Assembly (NCBI RefSeq): GCF_002754195.1
Contig: NZ_PEEU01000001.1
Location: 4,278,001-4,342,000 of the forward strand
Direction of reading: 5' to 3'
DNA: 64,000 nucleotides
Origin: Flavobacterium sp. 9
Lineage (GTDB): Bacteria; Bacteroidota; Bacteroidia; Flavobacteriales; Flavobacteriaceae
A program made the position numbers and the translations under genes. A model generated the notes under the pieces. The model had not been told where the DNA came from and made no database searches. It saw only the letters and a program-made list of their open reading frames with translations. Of the stretch, positions 25,812-35,176 are shown in pieces; position 1 is the stretch's first letter; each line of letters begins with the position of its first letter.

Positions 25812-26119
25812 GTCGAAAGAAATTTACTCCTTAACAGATAACTTCCGGGACTTATAATAATTCCTTTCGGATTATTCTTTTTTACAATTTTAGATTTAGA
25901 CTTAAATCACCATTTTTCTGCCTCTGCTAATGCAAATTAGTATTTGGTACGGACATTTTTTATCCTGATTTAAATTCTAAAGTTGCAGATCTAACATCAT
26001 GAGAAAATGAGAAATTTCCTTGAAAATTAGAAGTAAAAAGAAAGATAGACGGTTTTAAACATACTTATTCAGATTAAAAAAATAATTCAAATTATTAACT
26101 CAGAAAATAATATACAACA
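25812..26119. other. Intergenic region with palindromic element before RidA fusion
   Basis: Gene-free. CTAATGCAAATTAG at 25927-25940 is a palindrome-like site followed by GGTACGGAC and a T-rich run. A matching site with the same trailing sequence lies before the urease operon at 28160. Confidence 0.5.
25927..25940 (+). promoter_or_regulatory. Shared palindrome site (copy 1)
   Basis: CTAATGCAAATTAG, then GGTACGGAC. Compare TTAATGCAAATTAA, then GGTAGGGGC at 28160. Both lie downstream of a paralogous small gene and upstream of the next operon, so they could be a common operator or a leftover of the duplication. Confidence 0.4.
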
Positions 26120-27397
26120 ATGACTTCAAAGAAATTAAATTCGGTATTAGCAAGAAATACTGAAAATGCGCCACAAAGTATTGGAAAGTATTCACAAACG
26201 GTAGCTTTTTCTCATTATAACAATCTTTCAGCTCAATTACCGATTGATCCAAAGTCTGGAAAATTAGTAACTGGCGGTGTAAAAGAACAGGCAGAACAGT
26301 GCTTTAAAAACATTAAAGTAATTCTGGAAAGTATCAATCATGTCATGAACGATGTTGTTAAAATCACTGTATTTGTTAAGGATATCAAAGATATTGATGC
26401 TGTAGACCAAGTTTATGCAGCATTTTTCTCAACTTATGTTCCTGCAAGAACAGTAGTTGCAGTTGCAGATTTACCTAAAGATGCTTTGGTACAAATTGAA
26501 GCACTTGTTTCAAACGGCGAAGGCACAATTCCAAATGCTCCACAAGCGGGTGATCTTATCAAGCTTGCAAATAATACAGCACGTGCGCCTTTAAGTACAT
26601 TGTCTGCACAAACGGTGGCTTTTTCTCATTATAATAATCTTTCGGCTCAATTGCCAATCGATCCCAAAACGGGCAGATTGATAACTGGCGGTGTAAAAGA
26701 ACAAGCTGGACAATGTTTAAAAAATATTAAGGCAATTTTAGAAAGTATTGATGTTCCTTTTGATGATATTGTCAAAGTTAATATCTTCCTTAAAAACCTT
26801 TCAGATAGTGAAGCGGTAAATGAAGTTTATGCAACTTTTTTCCCGGATTCTGCTATTGCCAGAGCTGTTGCTTATGTTCCTGCACGCACAACAGTTGCAG
26901 CTTCAGCACTACTTATGGATGCTTTGGTGCAAATTGAAGCAGTAGTTTCTCATGGAGATGGTACGCCTCCGCAAGCTATTGAAGACCGACATGGAATCGT
27001 AATAAAAGCAACTAACTCTGAAAATGCTCCAAAATGTTCTTTGTCTACACAAAGTGTTGCGTTTTCTCATTATAATCATATTTCGGCTCAATTACCTTTG
27101 GATCCAAAAACTGGTGAAAAGATCGTTGGTGGAGTAAAAGAGCAAACGGAACAATGTCTAAAAAATATCGAGGCGATTTTAGAAAATATAGATCATGGTA
27201 TGGAAGATGTAATAAAAGTAAATATCTTCCTTAAAAACGTGTCAGATATTGATGCTGTAGACGAAGTTTACAAAACATTTTTCCCTAAAGGAATCCCTGC
27301 ACGAAGAATAGTTGGTGTGACGAATATACTTAAAGATGCTTTAGTGCAAATTGATGTTGTAGTCGCAAATGCAGAGGGAACTCCTCCAAATAGATAA
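26120..27397 (+). CDS. Triple RidA (YjgF/UK114) domain fusion
   Basis: 425 residues made of three tandem RidA-type domains at about 1-138, 145-285 and 295-425. Each has the pattern QTVAFSHYNNLSAQLPIDP or a close variant, GGVKEQAEQC, NIKVILES, and the Arg-bearing strand (VPARTVVAV, VPARTTVAA, IPARRIVGV) where RidA proteins keep the catalytic Arg of enamine/imine hydrolysis. Normal RidA is about 130 residues and trimeric, so one chain here may form the whole trimer. The middle domain has a short extra segment (SAIARAVAY). No signal peptide, cytoplasmic. It ends at a strong terminator. Confidence 0.9.
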   Translation: MTSKKLNSVLARNTENAPQSIGKYSQTVAFSHYNNLSAQLPIDPKSGKLVTGGVKEQAEQCFKNIKVILESINHVMNDVVKITVFVKDIKDIDAVDQVYAAFFSTYVPARTVVAVADLPKDALVQIEALVSNGEGTIPNAPQAGDLIKLANNTARAPLSTLSAQTVAFSHYNNLSAQLPIDPKTGRLITGGVKEQAGQCLKNIKAILESIDVPFDDIVKVNIFLKNLSDSEAVNEVYATFFPDSAIARAVAYVPARTTVAASALLMDALVQIEAVVSHGDGTPPQAIEDRHGIVIKATNSENAPKCSLSTQSVAFSHYNHISAQLPLDPKTGEKIVGGVKEQTEQCLKNIEAILENIDHGMEDVIKVNIFLKNVSDIDAVDEVYKTFFPKGIPARRIVGVTNILKDALVQIDVVVANAEGTPPNR

Positions 27398-27432
27398 CAC
27401 ATTTTTATCTAAATCACATATTCTAATTTTAA

Positions 27433-27474
27433 AAAAGAGCTGTCTCAATCTTTATTTGAGACAGCTCTTTTGTT
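27433..27474 (+). terminator. Strong rho-independent terminator
   Basis: Perfect 14-bp stem AAGAGCTGTCTCAA/TTGAGACAGCTCTT with a 7-base loop and a following T-run, after the RidA fusion. It is not a member of the two recurrent families. Confidence 0.95.
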
Positions 27475-27597
27475 TTGATTACTTCCTTAAAAATATAATG
27501 AATTCTTTATTTAAAAACGTATAATTAATATTAAAAAACAACAGAAAAAGAATACAAAAGTCGTGATTTGTGAAACCAAAGAAGTAGCGTTTGTAAC

Positions 27598-27605
27598 TAA
27601 CTTTG
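27598..27605 (+). promoter_or_regulatory. Candidate -7 box for second small exported protein
   Basis: TAACTTTG fits TAnnTTTG, 34 bases before the ATG, at almost the same distance as in paralog A. Confidence 0.4.
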
Positions 27606-27638
27606 TTCTCAGTCCTAATGATATAGGACGCCTGAAAA

Positions 27639-28034
27639 ATGAAACACTTATTGTATATATTAACTTGTTTTTTGACACTGGTGCTTTTTACGAAAGTAGA
27701 AAGTAAACCATTAGTTAAGGATATACATTATACTCAAAATTCATTTGAACAAAAACTTGTAAAAAAGGATTTGTCTAAACTTCAAAATGATATTTCGGCA
27801 TCATTTGATATTGACGATAAATTATATGTAGAAAGTTTTGACGAGGCTGATCTTGGTGAACGTGCCGATGATAATTTTGCTTTCATCACTTTCGATGCTA
27901 TAATTGCGTTTTATTCAAATTATAAGTTCCCAAGATCTGTTCTTTACACAGAATCTTCTCATCATGTGGGAACTAGCAAAACTATTCCCTTTTATATCTT
28001 ATTTGGTTCCATAATGATTCCTTCTGCGAATTAA
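27639..28034 (+). CDS. Small exported protein, paralog B, unknown
   Basis: 131 residues with a signal peptide (MKHLLYILTCFLTLVLFTKVESK). It aligns end to end with paralog A at 25416: shared TKVESK, QNSF, KDLS-LQN, FYSNYKFP and TIPFYILF blocks. The central acidic part differs. It lies just upstream of the urease operon but on its own promoter-like box. Function unknown. Retention of both copies with divergence in the middle suggests separate roles. Confidence 0.65.
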   Translation: MKHLLYILTCFLTLVLFTKVESKPLVKDIHYTQNSFEQKLVKKDLSKLQNDISASFDIDDKLYVESFDEADLGERADDNFAFITFDAIIAFYSNYKFPRSVLYTESSHHVGTSKTIPFYILFGSIMIPSAN

Positions 28035-28159
28035 ATTGTAATACTTGTCTCTTGCTTTTTAAGTTGTTTTTTTAATAAGCCAAGCAGCACATCTTTCTAT
28101 CAGTTCTCTTTTTTGAGAACTCCAAATTACTTTTTAAACAGTCCTTTTTTTATCTGCCA

Positions 28160-28173
28160 TTAATGCAAATTAA
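28160..28173 (+). promoter_or_regulatory. Shared palindrome site (copy 2) upstream of urease operon
   Basis: TTAATGCAAATTAA, 55 bases before ureA, then GGTAGGGGC. It matches the site before the RidA fusion. It could be where an urease regulator binds. Confidence 0.45.
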
Positions 28174-28227
28174 TCGCGGTAGGGGCTTTTATTTTCTAAA
28201 ATTCACTAACATTTTAAAATTACACTT

Positions 28228-28530
28228 ATGCATCTTACACCAAGAGAAAGCGAAAAGTTGCTATTGCACCTTGCCGGAGAATTAGCCGCAAAAAGAAAGG
28301 CCAGAGGTCTTAAACTTAATTACCCTGAATCGATTGCTTACATCAGTGGTCATTTACTTGAAGCAGCCCGCGATGGAAAATCTGTTGCCGAATTAATGCA
28401 ATACGGTGCCACATTACTTACCAGAGAAGATGTTATGGATGGTATTGCTGAGATGATACATGATGTACAAATCGAAGCAACTTTTCCTGACGGAACAAAA
28501 TTAGTTACCGTTCATAGTCCAATTCGTTAA
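28228..28530 (+). CDS. ureA: Urease gamma subunit
   Basis: 100 residues, the normal length. [20 protein letters not shown] and the [21 protein letters not shown] block are diagnostic. It is part of the (UreABC)3 urease that hydrolyses urea to ammonia and carbamate in the cytoplasm. First gene of the operon, 18 bases before ureB. Unlike in Helicobacter, the gamma and beta subunits are separate. Confidence 0.98.
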   Translation: MHLTPRESEKLLLHLAGELAAKRKARGLKLNYPESIAYISGHLLEAARDGKSVAELMQYGATLLTREDVMDGIAEMIHDVQIEATFPDGTKLVTVHSPIR

Positions 28531-28548
28531 TCCTAAAAAGTTTCAATT

Positions 28549-28917
28549 ATGATTCCTGGAGAATATATTATCAGCAAAGGCGACATTGAGTGTAATGTTG
28601 GCCGAAAAACAGTTAAAGTAAAAGTTACAAATACAGCAGATCGTCCTGTACAGGTTGGATCGCACTGTCATTTTTTTGAAATCAACCGAATGATGAGTTT
28701 AGACAGAAGCAAGGCTTTTGGAATGCGTCTTAACATTGCGGCAGGTACAGCGGTGCGTTTTGAACCGGGAGAAGAAAAAGAAGTAGAATTAGTTGCATTA
28801 GGTGGCGCTAAACGTGCATTTGGTATTAATAATCTAGTAAACGGAGATACTACTCTTGAGGTTAATAAACAACATGGTTTAGAAAAGCTGAAAGCAGAAA
28901 ACTTTAAAAACAAATAA
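28549..28917 (+). CDS. ureB: Urease beta subunit
   Basis: 122 residues. [20 protein letters not shown], then the conserved [18 protein letters not shown] and [19 protein letters not shown]. This subunit packs against UreC. Two bases separate its stop from the ureC start, indicating coupled translation. Confidence 0.98.
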   Translation: MIPGEYIISKGDIECNVGRKTVKVKVTNTADRPVQVGSHCHFFEINRMMSLDRSKAFGMRLNIAAGTAVRFEPGEEKEVELVALGGAKRAFGINNLVNGDTTLEVNKQHGLEKLKAENFKNK

Positions 28918-28919
28918 CA

Positions 28920-30641
28920 ATGAGCTTGAAAATAAATAAACTGAAGTATGCCAGCATGTATGGCCCTACAACAGGCGACAAAGTTCGTTTAGGCGATACT
29001 GATATAATTATTGAAGTAGAAAAAGATTTTACCGTTTACGGAGACGAAAGCAAATTTGGAGGAGGAAAAACCATTCGTGATGGTATGTCTCAATCAAGTA
29101 CGGCTACTCGTGATCAGGGAGTTTTGGATCTTGTAATTACTAATGCTACAATTATTGACCATTGGGGTATTGTAAAAGCAGATATTGGTATAAAAGACGG
29201 TAAAATTGTTGGAATTGGAAAAGCCGGAAATCCAGATACAATGGATGGTGTTGATTCAAATATGATTATTGGCGCAAGCACAGAAGCTCACGGAGGAGAA
29301 AACCTGATTGTAACTGCCGGAGGAATTGATACACATATTCACTTTATCAGTCCGCAACAAATTGAAACAGCGCTTTACAGCGGAATCACCACAATGATTG
29401 GCGGCGGAACAGGTCCGGCAGATGGTACAAATGCTACGACGATTACTCCGGGGAAATGGTATATGGAGAAAATGTTGCAGGCAGCAGAAGCATTTCCGAT
29501 GAATCTTGGATTTTTTGGTAAAGGAAATTGTTCTACAGAAGCTCCTTTGGCAGAGCAGATTGAAGCTGGTGCTTTAGGTCTTAAAATCCACGAAGACTGG
29601 GGAGCATCACCTGCAGTAATTGATGCTGCATTGACAGTGGCAGATAAATACGATGTTCAGGTGGCAATCCATACCGATACATTGAATGAAGCAGGTTTCC
29701 TTGAAGATACTATGAATGCGATAAATGGTCGTGTAATTCATACTTTCCATACAGAAGGCGCCGGTGGAGGACATGCTCCTGATATTATAAAAGCAGCGAT
29801 GTATCCAAATGTTTTACCAGCATCAACAAATCCTACACGTCCGTATACTGTTAATACAATTGACGAACATCTTGATATGTTGATGGTATGCCATCACTTG
29901 AGTAAAAATATTCCCGAAGATGTCGCTTTTGCAGATTCTCGTATTCGTCCGGAAACAATTGCTGCCGAAGATATTTTGCATGATATGGGAGTATTCAGCA
30001 TCATGAGTTCAGATTCTCAGGCAATGGGTCGTGTTGGCGAAGTAGTTACCCGTACTTGGCAAACAGCCGATAAAATGAGAAAACAACGCGGAGATTTAGA
30101 AGAAGATAAAGGAAGTGGGAATGACAACTTCCGCGCTAAGCGTTATATCGCTAAATATACGATTAACCCTGCTATTGCTCACGGTATTTCTCAATATGTA
30201 GGATCAATAGAACCAGGTAAAATGGCTGATTTAGTATTATGGAAGCCAATGTTATTTGGTGTAAAACCAGAAATCATCATTAAAGGAGGTATGATTATCG
30301 CTGCTCGTATGGGAGATCCAAATGCTTCTATTCCAACGCCACAGCCGGTTATTTACCGCAATATGTTTGGTGCTTTTGGTAAAGCATTGTCAAAAACATG
30401 TGCAACATTTGTTTCTCAGGCATCTTTAAAAAATAATATTGTAGAAGAATACGGATTGCAAAAAATGATATTACCGGTGGTTGGTTGTAGAAATATTTCT
30501 AAAAAAGATTTAATCCATAATGACAAAACACCTGAAATCACTGTAAACTCAGAGAACTACGAAGTGCGTGTTGATGGTGAACTTATTACTTGTGAACCAG
30601 CGCATGATTTGCCATTAGCACAGCGTTATTTTTTATTCTAA
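28920..30641 (+). CDS. ureC: Urease alpha (catalytic) subunit
   Basis: 573 residues. All expected active-site residues are present: nickel ligands His139 and His141 (DTHIHF), the carbamylated Lys222 (GLKIHEDWG), His251, His277 and Asp365 (SSDSQAMGR), and the flap with Cys324-His325 (MVCHHLS). The enzyme should therefore be functional once nickel is loaded. It is followed by a hairpin and a 138-base gap before the accessory genes. Confidence 0.99.
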   Translation: MSLKINKLKYASMYGPTTGDKVRLGDTDIIIEVEKDFTVYGDESKFGGGKTIRDGMSQSSTATRDQGVLDLVITNATIIDHWGIVKADIGIKDGKIVGIGKAGNPDTMDGVDSNMIIGASTEAHGGENLIVTAGGIDTHIHFISPQQIETALYSGITTMIGGGTGPADGTNATTITPGKWYMEKMLQAAEAFPMNLGFFGKGNCSTEAPLAEQIEAGALGLKIHEDWGASPAVIDAALTVADKYDVQVAIHTDTLNEAGFLEDTMNAINGRVIHTFHTEGAGGGHAPDIIKAAMYPNVLPASTNPTRPYTVNTIDEHLDMLMVCHHLSKNIPEDVAFADSRIRPETIAAEDILHDMGVFSIMSSDSQAMGRVGEVVTRTWQTADKMRKQRGDLEEDKGSGNDNFRAKRYIAKYTINPAIAHGISQYVGSIEPGKMADLVLWKPMLFGVKPEIIIKGGMIIAARMGDPNASIPTPQPVIYRNMFGAFGKALSKTCATFVSQASLKNNIVEEYGLQKMILPVVGCRNISKKDLIHNDKTPEITVNSENYEVRVDGELITCEPAHDLPLAQRYFLF

Positions 30642-30659
30642 AAGATTAAATGAAGAAAA

Positions 30660-30680
30660 GTTGCAGGTTCGCCCTGCAAC
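30660..30680 (+). terminator. Intra-operon hairpin between ureC and ureE
   Basis: Perfect 8-bp stem GTTGCAGG/CCTGCAAC with a 5-base loop, followed by ATTTTC rather than a full T-run. It is likely an attenuator or an mRNA-stabilising 3' end that lets structural genes be more abundant than accessory genes. Confidence 0.6.
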
Positions 30681-30779
30681 ATTTTCTACAGACTTTTTTA
30701 GTGTCTAAATCTGCAAGACAAACAGAGAAAAATATTCGATAAACAAAAGCATCTAAATAGTGCGATAAAAAAAGTAGAT

Positions 30780-31280
30780 ATGATTATAAATGAGGTAACA
30801 GGCAATCTTAAAGAATTTGATTTAGGAAATCGCATTATTGATCTTCTGGAAATAGAATGGTTTGAATCGACTAAGCGTATACAGCGAAAAAAAACAAAAA
30901 GGGGAGACGATATCGCTATTAAATTTTTAAAAGAAGGGCAACGCCTAAGACAAGATGATATTTTATATGCAGATGATCAAAAGGTAATTGTAGTTGCTAT
31001 TCTTCCTTGTGATGCGATTGCTGTAAAACCAACAACATTACTGGAGATGGGAAGTGTGTGTTATGAAATAGGAAATAAACACCTTCCAATGTTTATTCAA
31101 AATGACGAAGTATTAGTTCCTTTTGAAGAGCCAATTTTTAAATGGTTATCAGCAAGTGGTTATAAAACCGAAAAAATTCATACACAGTTAACCAATCTGC
31201 TTAACTCAACAGTACAGCCACATGGCAGTCATAATGAAAGCAGCTCACTCTTCTTTAAAATTATGAATATTGGAAAGTAA
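30780..31280 (+). CDS. ureE: Urease accessory protein UreE (nickel metallochaperone)
   Basis: 166 residues. N-terminal peptide-binding domain, then the metal-binding half (QKVIVVAILPCDAIAVKP, then MGSVCYEIGNKHLPMF). UreE carries nickel to the UreG-UreF-UreD-apourease complex. The C terminus lacks the long His-rich tail of some species and has only HGSH. It is 34 bases before ureF. Confidence 0.95.
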   Translation: MIINEVTGNLKEFDLGNRIIDLLEIEWFESTKRIQRKKTKRGDDIAIKFLKEGQRLRQDDILYADDQKVIVVAILPCDAIAVKPTTLLEMGSVCYEIGNKHLPMFIQNDEVLVPFEEPIFKWLSASGYKTEKIHTQLTNLLNSTVQPHGSHNESSSLFFKIMNIGK

Positions 31281-31313
31281 CAATGTTCAGTATTAATAAA
31301 TACAACTAAAATA

Positions 31314-32000
31314 ATGAAAAATTTTCTAGGCAGTTTGTTGCATTTAAGTGATCCTACATTGCCAATTGGCGGTTATAGCCACTCTAATGGTTTAGAAACT
31401 TACATACAGCTGAGGTTAGTAAATGATACACCATCAACAGCATTGTTTGTTCGTAATATGCTTTTAAATAATCTTCAATACAACGATGCCGCTTTTGTAA
31501 AACTGGCTTACGAAGTAACAAAAAACAATGATATTAAGGCATTGCTGCAATTGGATGATGAATGTGGAGCATTAAAAACAGCGCGTGAAATACGAGAAGC
31601 CAGCCAAAAATTAAGTTTAAGGCTTATAAAAATATTTAAAAGGCAAACGGTAGAAGGTATCATTAATGAATATGAAAAAGCAATTGTCGAAAAAAGAGCA
31701 GAAGGGCATTATTGTATTGTATTTGGAGTGTATGCTGCTTTGTTGAATATTCCGCTTCATGAAGCACTTTATGCATTCTTTTATAACGCCACTGTAGGTA
31801 TGGTAACCAATGCTGTAAAGCTTGTTCCTCTGGGGCAACTTGACGGACAGGATATTTTGCACGATATGCAGGAACTAATAGAAACACTTACTGATAATGT
31901 AATTTCTCTTGATCGAAATCACGTCGGATTGTGCAATATAGGTTTAGATGTAAGATGCATGCAGCACGAACGCTTGTATTCACGATTGTACATGTCCTAA
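31314..32000 (+). CDS. ureF: Urease accessory protein UreF
   Basis: 228 residues, all-helical family. The start LLHLSDPTLPIGGYSHSNGL is the UreF hallmark. UreF activates or gates the UreG GTPase during nickel insertion. Conserved VYAALLNIPLHEAL and KLVPLGQLDGQ are present. Confidence 0.96.
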   Translation: MKNFLGSLLHLSDPTLPIGGYSHSNGLETYIQLRLVNDTPSTALFVRNMLLNNLQYNDAAFVKLAYEVTKNNDIKALLQLDDECGALKTAREIREASQKLSLRLIKIFKRQTVEGIINEYEKAIVEKRAEGHYCIVFGVYAALLNIPLHEALYAFFYNATVGMVTNAVKLVPLGQLDGQDILHDMQELIETLTDNVISLDRNHVGLCNIGLDVRCMQHERLYSRLYMS

Positions 32001-32060
32001 AAAAAATAATTAAAAGTAGTCACTATAGAGGACTAAAACATTCTAAAAAAATCAAATAAA

Positions 32061-32699
32061 ATGAAAGAAAGAAAATATATCAAAATTGGAGTTGCTGGTC
32101 CTGTAGGTTCAGGTAAAACGGCATTAATAGAACGTTTATCACGTACATTAATGAACGAGTACAGCATTGGTGTTATCACGAATGATATTTATACTAAAGA
32201 AGATGCCGAGTTTTTGACTAAAAACAGCATGCTTCCTAAAGAGCGTATTATTGGTGTTGAAACTGGTGGATGTCCTCATACTGCAATTCGTGAAGATGCG
32301 AGTATGAATCTTGAAGCTGTTGAAGAAATGGCGTCTCGCTTTCCGGATATTGAACTTATTTTAATCGAAAGTGGTGGCGATAATTTATCGGCGACTTTTA
32401 GTCCTGATTTGGCAGATGTGAGCATTTTTGTTATTGATGTTGCTGAGGGAGATAAAATACCTCGCAAAGGCGGACCTGGTATTACGAGATCTGATTTGCT
32501 TATAATTAATAAAATTGACCTTGCTCCTTATGTAAATGCAGATTTGGGTGTTATGGAACATGATGCAAGAAAAATGCGCAATGGTCAACCATTTGTATTT
32601 ACAAATCTTATGAGTCTTCAAGGACTTGATTCAGTTATTGGCTGGATTAAAAAATACGCTTTACTTGAAAATGCCGAAGAGCCGGAATTGGTTAGATAG
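32061..32699 (+). CDS. ureG: Urease accessory GTPase UreG
   Basis: 212 residues, SIMIBI-class GTPase. P-loop GPVGSGKT at 13-20, Cys-Pro-His metal-binding motif ([13 protein letters not shown]), and NKIDLAPYV as the guanine-specificity motif. It powers nickel delivery to UreC. Confidence 0.98.
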   Translation: MKERKYIKIGVAGPVGSGKTALIERLSRTLMNEYSIGVITNDIYTKEDAEFLTKNSMLPKERIIGVETGGCPHTAIREDASMNLEAVEEMASRFPDIELILIESGGDNLSATFSPDLADVSIFVIDVAEGDKIPRKGGPGITRSDLLIINKIDLAPYVNADLGVMEHDARKMRNGQPFVFTNLMSLQGLDSVIGWIKKYALLENAEEPELVR

Positions 32700-32732
32700 T
32701 CTAATCGATTACACAACATTCAATTATTATAA

Positions 32733-33566
32733 ATGATCAATAGATTAAATATTGTCAGCGGATATAAAGATGGACGTTCTTATCTAAAAGACGCATTCTT
32801 TACCAGACCCTTTCGTCTAGCCAATATTGGGCAAGACAGATCTGATCCTTCTTTGTACCTGATGCTTATGAGTTCTTCTCCGGGCATACTCGACAAAGAC
32901 CATTATGATATAAACATTCAAATAGAGTCGGGAAGTCGTTTGCTTCTTGAATCTCAATCGTATCAGCGTTTGTTTAATATGGAAAATGGAGCGCAGCAGG
33001 AAATGAAAGTTTCCCTTGTCTCTGGTAGTACTTTTAGTTATGTACAGCATCCGATAGTACCACATGAACATTCTATTTTCAAGGCACATAACGTAATAAA
33101 TCTGGAAGATAATTGCAGTCTGACATTAGGAGAAATAATTACTTGTGGACGAAAGCATTCGGGAGAAATATTTCGCTATTCAAAATTTCAGAATCTAACA
33201 GAAGTATTCCATAATGGGAAACTTGTTTTAAAAGACAATGTATTATTACAGCCTCTTTTAGCAGACATTCAAACCATAGGACAAATGGAAGGTTACACGC
33301 ATCAGGGGACATTAATTTATATTAACACTGGTGCACAGAACTTAGAAGCGATTTTTGAAGATACTTTTAGTTATTTGGAATCACAAGAAGAAATAGCATT
33401 TGGACTTTCACAGCCATTTGATAACGCTATAATTGTACGTGTTTTGGGCAATGGCGGAGAACAATTGTATAATGTATTTCGCGATATACAACAAAAACTT
33501 TGGAAGAGCGAAGAACAAACAAATGTAACCAGTCAGGTAATCGAGCCTGCCGTATATAGTGAATAA
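32733..33566 (+). CDS. ureD: Urease accessory protein UreD (UreH)
   Basis: 277 residues. GRSYLKDAFFTRPFRLANIG at the start and the QSYQRLFNMENG region match UreD/UreH, the scaffold that binds apourease and receives UreF. Its stop shares a base with the start of the next gene (TAATG), so the permease is translated in step. Confidence 0.93.
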   Translation: MINRLNIVSGYKDGRSYLKDAFFTRPFRLANIGQDRSDPSLYLMLMSSSPGILDKDHYDINIQIESGSRLLLESQSYQRLFNMENGAQQEMKVSLVSGSTFSYVQHPIVPHEHSIFKAHNVINLEDNCSLTLGEIITCGRKHSGEIFRYSKFQNLTEVFHNGKLVLKDNVLLQPLLADIQTIGQMEGYTHQGTLIYINTGAQNLEAIFEDTFSYLESQEEIAFGLSQPFDNAIIVRVLGNGGEQLYNVFRDIQQKLWKSEEQTNVTSQVIEPAVYSE

Positions 33567-34267
33567 TGGATACAACATTAACAACACTTGTATTATCAGC
33601 TATAACTATTAGCTGTTTGCATACTGCTTCAGGACCAGATCATTACTTGCCTTTTATTGTTTTGTCACGATCCAGAAAGTGGTCTCTCGCCAAAACAATT
33701 TGGTGGACAACAATTTGTGGGCTCGGTCATATTTTAAGTTCGGTATTACTAGGATTGATAGGAGTTTTGGTAGGATGGCAATTGTCAAAACTATCTATGT
33801 TTCAGGATATCAGAGGGAATGTTTCGGGTTGGTGCCTGCTTTTGTTTGGAGCCGTATATCTTGTTTGGGGATTGCGCAGTGCTTACTTAAACAAACCACA
33901 TAAGCATTTCGAAGTATATAATGACGAAGATATTTATGTCTACGAACATAAACACGGAGAAGTTGTGGCACCTCAAAGCCGTGTCAAAATTACGCCTTGG
34001 ATCTTGTTTGTCATTTTTGTAATGGGTCCGAGTGAACCTCTTGTGCCATTATTATTTTATTCAGGAGTACGAAGATCTCCATTAGAAATCATTGTGCTAA
34101 TTGCCGTTTTTGCCATTTTCACAGTTCTTACCATGCTTGTTATGGTATTGCTGGGGCGTTATGGTTATTCATTTTTCAAAACAGACAAACTAGAACGTTA
34201 TGTCCATGCCATTGGCGGTGCAGTTGTCACCATATGTGGTATTGGAATGGTGTTTTTAGGTTGGTAA
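33566..34267 (+). CDS. NicO/UreH-type nickel (metal) permease
   Basis: 233 residues with about six membrane segments. It carries the short motif HTASGPDHYLPF (residues 20-31), similar to the HxxxxDH metal-selectivity element of NicO/NiCoT carriers, and GLGHILSSVLLG in the next helix. A His-rich cytoplasmic loop (NKPHKHFE, then YEHKHGE) could bind nickel. Position directly after ureD supports nickel uptake for urease. It is related to the TauE/UreH permease group, so substrate is inferred. Confidence 0.8.
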   Translation: MDTTLTTLVLSAITISCLHTASGPDHYLPFIVLSRSRKWSLAKTIWWTTICGLGHILSSVLLGLIGVLVGWQLSKLSMFQDIRGNVSGWCLLLFGAVYLVWGLRSAYLNKPHKHFEVYNDEDIYVYEHKHGEVVAPQSRVKITPWILFVIFVMGPSEPLVPLLFYSGVRRSPLEIIVLIAVFAIFTVLTMLVMVLLGRYGYSFFKTDKLERYVHAIGGAVVTICGIGMVFLGW

Positions 34268-34280
34268 AACTTTAAAATTT

Positions 34281-35138
34281 ATGGAAAAAATTAATCTTTA
34301 TATAAAAACGGTTTTGACCAGTATTGGTCAAATCATGCTTCAGGAAAATCCTTGGACAGGGCTGTTGTTTCTTATCGGAATATTTTATGGTTCACCTGTA
34401 ATGGGTATTGCAGCTATTTTATCAGCTTCAGTTGGGTTGATTACGGCTCAATTATTAAAATATGACAAAACAGAAATAGAACATGGACTTTATGGATTTA
34501 GCGCAACACTTGTTGGAGTAGCATTAACTTTCTTTTTTAAACGAGAACTAATTATTTGGATAACCATTATTCTAGGATCTGCGTTGGCTGCAATAGTCCA
34601 AAATGTTTTTATTCGACGCAAAATACCCGCATTTACACTTCCGTTTATTCTTATTACCTGGGTTTGTCTTTATGTTTTTCATAATCTGGATATTATTGGA
34701 GCTCCAGTAATGCCTGCTGAGTCTCTTGTAGACGAAAATGGATTGGCGACAGTTGCACGTGGTTTTGGAGAAGTGATTTTTCAGGGAAGTATGATAGCCG
34801 GAATTTTATTTATTCTTGCAGTGTTTATTAATAGTCCAATTGCTGCTTTGTATGCAATTGCCGCAGGACTTATTAGCGCATATCTATCTTATCAGTTTGC
34901 TGAGCCTAATGCGGATATTCATATGGGTTTATTTAGTTTTAACGCCGTACTTTGCGCCATTACTTTCTCTGGTATTCGCGTAAGAGACGGAATCTATGTC
35001 CTTTTTTCAATCATTCTATCGACCTTGATAGATGTATATATGCTAAAAATGGGTTGCAGTGTACTTACTTTCCCATTTGTTGCAGCGAGCTGGATTACAC
35101 TTCTTGTTAAAAAGTTTTTACCGGCTGAATATAGATAA
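34281..35138 (+). CDS. Urea transporter (UT family channel)
   Basis: 285 residues, hydrophobic throughout. It shows two related halves, each with the UT-type elements: ENPWTGLLFLIGIFYGSPVM then GLYGFSATLVGVAL, and IFINSPIAALY-like region then GLFSFNAVLCAITF. This is the bacterial urea channel fold. Being between urease accessory genes and an outer-membrane porin, it should bring urea across the inner membrane. Confidence 0.93.
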   Translation: MEKINLYIKTVLTSIGQIMLQENPWTGLLFLIGIFYGSPVMGIAAILSASVGLITAQLLKYDKTEIEHGLYGFSATLVGVALTFFFKRELIIWITIILGSALAAIVQNVFIRRKIPAFTLPFILITWVCLYVFHNLDIIGAPVMPAESLVDENGLATVARGFGEVIFQGSMIAGILFILAVFINSPIAALYAIAAGLISAYLSYQFAEPNADIHMGLFSFNAVLCAITFSGIRVRDGIYVLFSIILSTLIDVYMLKMGCSVLTFPFVAASWITLLVKKFLPAEYR

Positions 35139-35176
35139 ACAGCAATTCCTTCTAATCATAAAAAATTAAAATTGTA

